The notes under the pieces were generated by a model, which was not told where the DNA came from, made no database searches, and was given only the letters and a program-made list of their open reading frames with translations. Positions 58,745 through 64,000 of a DNA stretch of 64,000 nt are shown one piece after another; position 1 is the stretch's first letter; every line of letters begins with the position of its first letter. Source of the DNA: Cavia porcellus (lineage: Eukaryota; Chordata; Mammalia; Rodentia; Caviidae); the NCBI RefSeq assembly GCF_034190915.1, contig NW_026947499.1, positions 2,789,950 to 2,853,949 of the forward strand, given 5' to 3'. Made by a program: the position numbers and the translations under genes.

Positions 58745-59205
58745 GGTTTTTGTTTTTTAGTTTTTATTTTTTTTTTATTTTTTTTTTTTATTTATTTTTT
58801 TTTTTATTTAAGAGGAAAGAGAGAAAAACACAAAACAAGACAAAGCAGTGTAAGGTTACACATAATACAGAACTACAAAAAAAAATAAACATAACAGTAA
58901 GAAATCACCTGTTAATAGATTACATAATATCATCTTGGAAATAGTTGCTCAAATCACAGTATCAAAGAATACAAAGTAGACATTCAAACGGAGAGACTGC
59001 AAACAGCTGTGTTCAATGATCCAAAAACATTAATATAGTCAGCTATTTAACATCCCTAAACACACTTGTTGTTATATCCGTTAGAGCTCTTTTTTTTTTT
59101 TCCCTCCCTCTCTTTTTTATAACAAAATTTACACATTTTGGATTTTATTACTCCTCAGTTCTCATTACTCTCTTGGGGGGGAGATAATTTTAACTTTATT
59201 TGTTT
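58745..59205 (-). mobile_element. L1 3' UTR copy with T-rich (A-tail) end
   Basis: On the - strand it begins near 59205 and runs 'aaatccaaaatgtgtaaatt', 'ctctaacggatataacaac', 'tcattgaacacagctgtttg' and 'gagcaactatttccaagatg' to a 'cctcttaaataaaaaa' tail (+ strand 58745-58812). It aligns to the copy at 51743 from end to end, with the same order of blocks. No clear target duplication was found. Confidence 0.8.
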
Positions 59206-59886
59206 TGTATTTCATAGTAACCTGTTATGAATATGGAAAAGGCATCTTGGAATTCCTTTAGTTTAGTTCTTACCGGCAGGTGTTTGCAGTGCACGATTGT
59301 ATTTATCACTGGAAGCTGGCAACGAGCACGTGACGCATCTCCATTCTTCATTCCTCCCCAGCCTTCCACTTCTCCCTGCTCTTTTCATCTCTTGGTCACC
59401 GCCCATTTGCAAAAGCAGTTTCCAGCTTTTTCCTTGCAATTCTGTTTCTTATCTGCTTTGTCTCCCTTCCCTCCAGCTCTTGTTCCCTTTCCCATTTGTA
59501 AAAGTCTCCCTAACTCCTTTTACCTGTCTGTTATTTTGCTCCTCAGATTTTGGATTTTGCTATGTGAGAAATCCTACATGTTCTAAGGAAGGAAGCTCGG
59601 ATGAGACAAGAATGGGGGATCTCAATAATCCAAGGGAAATGATGGGGTCATCAGTGAACGAGGTGCCCAGAACTCACACAGACTCACACATCTCAGCAGC
59701 ACCAGTTGGGCTGCACCCAGAGGACCTCTGCAGAAACCTGAAAGTCATCAGTCAGCTCTGCTTTTCCATCCTGCTGGTCTCCTCATGAACCACAGTTTGA
59801 CAAAGGCAGGTTACAGGTCCATCTGAAAGTGTGTCTGTCAATACAGAGACTTGTGTTTGCACATTAATTATGCAGGGATAGTCTTC

Positions 59887-59890
<4 letters not shown>
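59206..59890. other. Unassigned sequence
   Basis: Nothing recognised; two overlapping frames (119 and 163 codons) lack motifs. Confidence 0.4.

Positions 59891-59937
<47 letters not shown>
59891..59937 (+). repeat. (AC)n microsatellite
   Basis: About 23 perfect AC units. Confidence 0.95.
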
Positions 59938-59939
<2 letters not shown>

Positions 59940-60518
59940 GTTGTGTTACTTTCCTCCCAGTGCATAGCCCGCTGGTCTGTCCTCCTGAGAAAGCAGTGTG
60001 GAAAATAATTATGGTCACACTAGTTGGTGCTTACTGATGGCTTTCTCTGAGTCCAGCTGCATCCTCCTTTCACTGCTGCACAGGGAGCCATAGAACCCAG
60101 CTCCAGACAGAGTCCGCACACAACTCAGCAAGCTTCCTAGTGGATTTTAAACGTCTTCAGGAAGTCTTCACTAATTCCCATCCCAGGATTCTGCCATCTC
60201 TGAAAATTCCACAGGTCAAGACTTCAGTAATTTATTTGCCAACTTCAAGTAACCACACATGGTTGTCTTTAAAAACAAACAAACAAACAAACAGCTCTAC
60301 CATATCTGCATGGCCCAGGCTACCGGACTCTTCACTGCCCAGTTTACAGGAGGCATCCCAGGGAGGAGTCCAGTGTCCCAGAGGAACACAGCAGGTAAGG
60401 AGTGGGGGCGGGGAAGACAGACAGGGAGATGGGAGAAGAAAAGGAGAGAGGTGGAAAGGGAGATAAAGATACAGAGTGGAGTTAGGGAAAAAGATAAATT
60501 TCATTTAAGGAAATAGTT
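59938..60518. other. Unassigned sequence
   Basis: Contains a short (AAAC)n at 60272-60294 and a purine-rich stretch at 60415-60490. Confidence 0.45.
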
Positions 60519-60520
60519 AC

Positions 60521-60708
60521 AGCCAGGCACAGCAGTGGATGGTTGTAATCTCAGCTACCAGGGAACACAAGCAGGAGGGTTGCAATTCTGAGGCCAGCTT
60601 GGCAACTTAGCATCTCCTAATGAAACAAAAAGGGCTAGGGATGCAACTCTGGAGAGAGGATGTGTTCTGTGGGTACAGGAGGCCTGGATTCTAACCCAAG
60701 ACCAAACA
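60521..60708 (+). mobile_element. B1-dID composite SINE
   Basis: B1 half: 'agccaggcacagcagtggat', 'ttgtaatctcagctacc', 'aagcaggagggttgcaattc', 'gaggccagcttggcaactta'. The linker runs 'gcatctcctaatgaaacaaa'. The ID half follows: 'agggctagggatgcaactct' and 'ggaggcctggattctaaccc'. This is the same layout as the copy at 61642, but more worn. Confidence 0.8.
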
Positions 60709-61640
60709 GTAAAAACATGAATAAACTTTCACAACTCCTGATGTATAAACATAGACCTCCTGAGTGGGAACTCGGAATGCATTTGACTCCCATTAGCTAA
60801 TTTTAGAGTTTTGAATGGCTTTTGAGTTGTGTCTGAGAGTAGCACTTTGGAGAAATCCCATTATAGCTTTCCTAGTGCTTGGTGTGTAATTCAGCCCAAA
60901 CGAAGACAATCTCTTTAGTCTCCTCAAATATTCATGTTTCTATTCCAAATCACTCACAGGCTAGGACATTGTTTACAGGCAGGGACTGCTTCCAGTGGAT
61001 GAGGGGAGCAAGGCACATCACAGCAAAGCAGGGATTCCTGTCACATGCTTGTGGTCCTGCTCTGTCCCTCCACAGAGAGGAGCTCCCCAGTGGCCTCTCC
61101 TGGGACAGGCAGGGACAGGGATGCTTCAGGTGCAGCACAGATAAAAGCTGCCATTCCCTTCCCTGTAAATCCCATCAATTCCCTTCCTTCAGATTTCTCC
61201 AAGCCCTCCCGGAAGCTGACCTTTGGATGAATAGAACCTTGAGATTGACACGTTAAAACTATGAATTAAAATGAAGTTAATTAGGAAAGAGTAAAATAAA
61301 AATTTCACGTTATCATCATGCAATCTCAAAGTTTAGAAAACCAGGGGGGTAAGTGAACATTTGTGTAGGCAAAGTTTAAGAAAGTTTTAGCTCCTTCATT
61401 ATTTGTTCTGAGAGATGTCATTGCCTTCTATAGGGAAAGGCAAAGGGTGTTGAAGCAATGGTTATGGAGACTGCTTCAGGGTTTCCAACTGGAGGCAAGA
61501 CCAGACCCTGGATGGTACTGAGTTTCCCTGCAGATGCATTCTTATGTCTCTGGTTGGCCCATGATGGCCCCATCTGTCCAGCAGGCCAAGGATCCACACA
61601 TCTAGGTAGGTCACAGGCATAGGAAGACTGGGAGATATTT
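60709..61640. other. Unassigned sequence
   Basis: Nothing recognised. The 125-codon + frame (60879-61256) has no motif. Confidence 0.4.
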
Positions 61641-61641
61641 A

Positions 61642-61831
61642 AGCCAGACATAGTGGTGCATGCCTGTAATCCCAGCCCTCAGCGAGGCTGAACTAGGACT
61701 ACTGCAAGTTGGAGCTCAGCCTGAGCAACTTAAGGAGACCTTGTGTCAAAAGAAAAAAAAAAATTATAAATGTCTGGGGATGTAGCTCAGTGCAAACCCT
61801 GGTTCAATCCCTGGTATAGCAAAGAAGAAAA
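61642..61831 (+). mobile_element. B1-dID composite SINE
   Basis: 'agccagacatagtggtgcat', 'gcctgtaatcccagccctca', 'gcctgagcaacttaaggaga' and 'ccttgtgtc' form the B1 half. After an A-rich linker the ID half reads 'gtctggggatgtagctcagt', 'gcaaaccctggttcaatccc' and 'tggtatagcaaa'. Best-preserved of the B1-dID copies here and the clearest support for a squirrel-clade rodent. A short 'atattt' recurs on both sides but is too brief to rely on. Confidence 0.85.
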
Positions 61832-63135
61832 CATATTTGATTTTCCAAAGACATAAACAGAAAGAACCAAACAGTCAGCAGACAAATACAGCTCAGCTTC
61901 TCCGGCTGTCAGAGAGACGCCACTTTAAGTGAGAGCACGTGTGACACCTGCTGGGTTATCAGACTAGCTGACATCAGCCACATCTGACTACCTGGCATGC
62001 AGGAGCGATTGTCCACAGCGCTTCACTTCCGGAAGTATCTAGCAGCACCTAACTGACCTGAAAAGACACAGAACTCCGACCTGGAAACCTCCTGGTTGTC
62101 CTCAGAACACACAAGGACACCCCTAAGTGATGTCAGCTGAGGGACAGCCCCACAGACCTGTGCTTCAAGGCGCTGTCAGAACTCTCCTAAGTGTGCTTAT
62201 TTTTCCACTCTCTCCTCTCCTCCCTTGGAATAATGGGATTCTCCTCTTTATTACTCACCCTGCCTCACAATGTGTGTTCATTTAAATATCTTAAAGTGAA
62301 ACCTTTCCTGCCTTTCTAACCCAGTGCCCTGGGTCTCTGCCTCCACAGCTGTGTAAGTTCTTATCACAGAATTTCAGGCAGTTTATACATTACAGTCTAT
62401 AAAAATGATTGTATCCAGGGCTGTGAAGATTCAGAGATGACAGCTTCTGCATAATGTTTTGTTAGGAACATATTCATATATTCACTTTGTTCACCATCAA
62501 ACATGTCCCAGGAGCCTGTGTTTAATGTCTCATTTGGTAGCATAATTCCACTAAAGGATATTATTAATATTGGGGAATGGAGCTTACGGGGATATTAGGT
62601 AGGAACACATTATCAGGCCAAAGCAGGTGTTTCTGCTGTTCCAACCCCACGAGCAAGGTCACAAAAGGAAAGAGAAATAGCAGACACGGAAGAAAGAGGC
62701 AGAGAAATGCTGCCCCTCCTAATTATGTAATGCTATAAAAATTACTTTTTCTTATGTAATCTTTCTAATCTCTTCTAAAAATAATACATTCTTCTGACAA
62801 AATAAATATGGTAACCACCATCTGTGATATTCTCCAAATTCTAAAATATCATCCCTTGATCAAACAGTTTGAGAAAATGAGAGTCCCATGCAAAAATCTG
62901 CAGAGATTGCAATTGTGGATACAGAGAGATCACTCTCTGTGATTTCCCAGTGCAGAGTCAAGAAATCTCCCCAGCCTCCTCTAGCTCAGTATCTAGGTCT
63001 GTGAGACTGTGGTGGCCAAGGAGGCTCCCTCTCCTAATGCGTGTCCCCAACTCTGCTCCTGAAGCTGTCTGGCAAATGGTCCTTGAAGCTGAGGCTCTGT
63101 GAGCATTGTTGAAGAGGCTGGAGAGCTTCTCTAAC
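61832..63135. other. Unassigned sequence
   Basis: Nothing recognised. Confidence 0.4.
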
Positions 63136-63139
63136 TCCT

Positions 63140-63215
63140 AAAGTAAGATTTGGTGGAGCTGGATTTGGAATCTAAGGACTCTGATTCCTGAGCTCACACT
63201 TGTAACCACCACTTC
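63140..63215 (-). repeat. MIR SINE relic
   Basis: 'aagtaagatttggtggagct', 'ggatttggaatctaaggact' and 'tgattcctgagctcacactt' in the + reading are the reverse of the MIR tRNA-like block. Diverged. Confidence 0.5.
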
Positions 63216-63615
63216 TGAAAGGTTATACAGAGATACTATGGCTGGTGTACAAGCAGGTGCACCCCTTGCCTTAGGGATATGCCAGTGTTTTTATAAAACC
63301 ATAACAACAAAAATATCTGAATTAACATTGTGAGGATTTGATGACCCAATACGGTGCCAGGAGCCAGCAGAGAATAAAAATTATAAGAAATGAAGGCAAG
63401 AACCAGGAACACACTCTGTTCTGTGGAAAGGACACACAAGATCTGAAAGTAGATACACTAAGACAAATAGAGATAAATTCAAGTTGCCTTTGGAGTATTG
63501 TGAAACACAGCATTCACACCTCATAAGAGAGCTGGAGATATCTGCAAATGAGCTCAGGGAGCTGAGAGTCAGTGCTGGACCCTGAGGCACTGGGCAGAGG
63601 GTTCCTGAGTTTCAA
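63216..63615. other. Unassigned sequence
   Basis: Nothing recognised. Confidence 0.4.
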
Positions 63616-63617
63616 TT

Positions 63618-63760
63618 TTGCTGTTTGACAGATGAGCAAGGAGACCTTGCAGGGGAAGCTTAATTTCTCCAGGCCCCTGTTTCTATGTAAACAGGGATGG
63701 TGATAATATTATCTCAAAAAGGTTGCTGTGTGGGTTAGATAGCTTATATAAAGTGTTTCA
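63618..63760 (+). repeat. MIR SINE relic
   Basis: 'gcttaatttctccaggcccc', 'tgtttctatgtaaacaggga', 'tggtgataatattatctcaa' and 'ggttgctgtgtgggttagat' follow the MIR core order ('cttaacctctctgagcctc..tttcctcatctgtaaaatggg..ataata..ggttgttgtgaggatta'). Clear relic, + orientation. Confidence 0.65.
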
Positions 63761-64000
63761 GTGAGGGACCTGCACTTTTGTGGTGCTCTGGGCATCATGG
63801 TGGCCTTGAGTCTCTACACCCAAATCCCATAAATTCCCCATAGGTCATGCACTCGGGCACCAACCCCTATCTGTGAGGCATCGTTTGGATCCATCAAGCT
63901 CAGTCACATCCAGTCAGCTCCGATATTTTGATGCTCATTCTTGCTCCTAGATGTGTAAGTCCTTACACATCATGAAGTGGGAAAAATGTTTACTGAGATT

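Overview
This window looks like ordinary mammalian intergenic (or deep intronic) DNA, and I recognise no intact protein-coding gene, tRNA, rRNA or CRISPR array in it. The host is a rodent. The window carries B1-type (7SL-derived) SINEs, composite B1 + ID SINEs of the B1-dID type, tRNA-Ala-like ID elements and two copies of a repeat I recognise as the rodent hAT element URR1. It also has L1 with a rodent-like A-rich 3' UTR, old mammalian MIR/L2 relics and several MaLR-type LTRs. B1-dID, with its 'gcaacttag' linker and a 3' ID half, points to the squirrel-related clade (Sciuridae and relatives, possibly Aplodontiidae or Gliridae). I cannot name the species; the SINE copies are few and mostly degraded.

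Layout. 0-9.6 kb: unique sequence with an L2-like relic, a MIR, one B1-dID, a U6 snRNA 5'-end relic, a pyrimidine tract and an (ATCT)n tract. 9.9-13.1 kb: a decayed class I (gammaretrovirus-like) endogenous retrovirus on the + strand with gag capsid, reverse transcriptase, RNase H and integrase remnants, broken by frameshifts, a 47-base T run and an internal duplication; a URR1 element follows immediately. 13.6-25.5 kb: unassigned sequence with a long CT tract, two reversed B1 monomers, MaLR/MLT1-like LTRs and a 440-bp purine tract. 25.5-30.4 kb: a nest of retroelements, with two L1 fragments in opposite orientations, a compact class II (betaretrovirus-like) provirus on the - strand (two LTRs, lysine-tRNA primer site, env remnants, polypurine tract), an L1 ORF2 fragment fused to its truncated 5' LTR, and a second URR1. 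30.4-45 kb: mostly unassigned, with one uncharacterised open frame (31.56-31.90 kb), ID elements, an L1 3' end and simple repeats. 45-64 kb: a solo MaLR LTR with a perfect 5-bp target duplication, ID and L1 insertions with visible target duplications, an L2 3' end, old L1M-like sequence, MIRs and two B1-dID copies.

The genes here do not form a pathway. Everything recognisable is a mobile element or its relic. The most informative parts are the two retroviral relics, the five related L1 3' ends, and a few insertions whose target-site duplications can be read directly. Long open frames outside these are mostly chance frames in low-complexity or GC-rich DNA. Percentages and alignments are by eye; no search was run.
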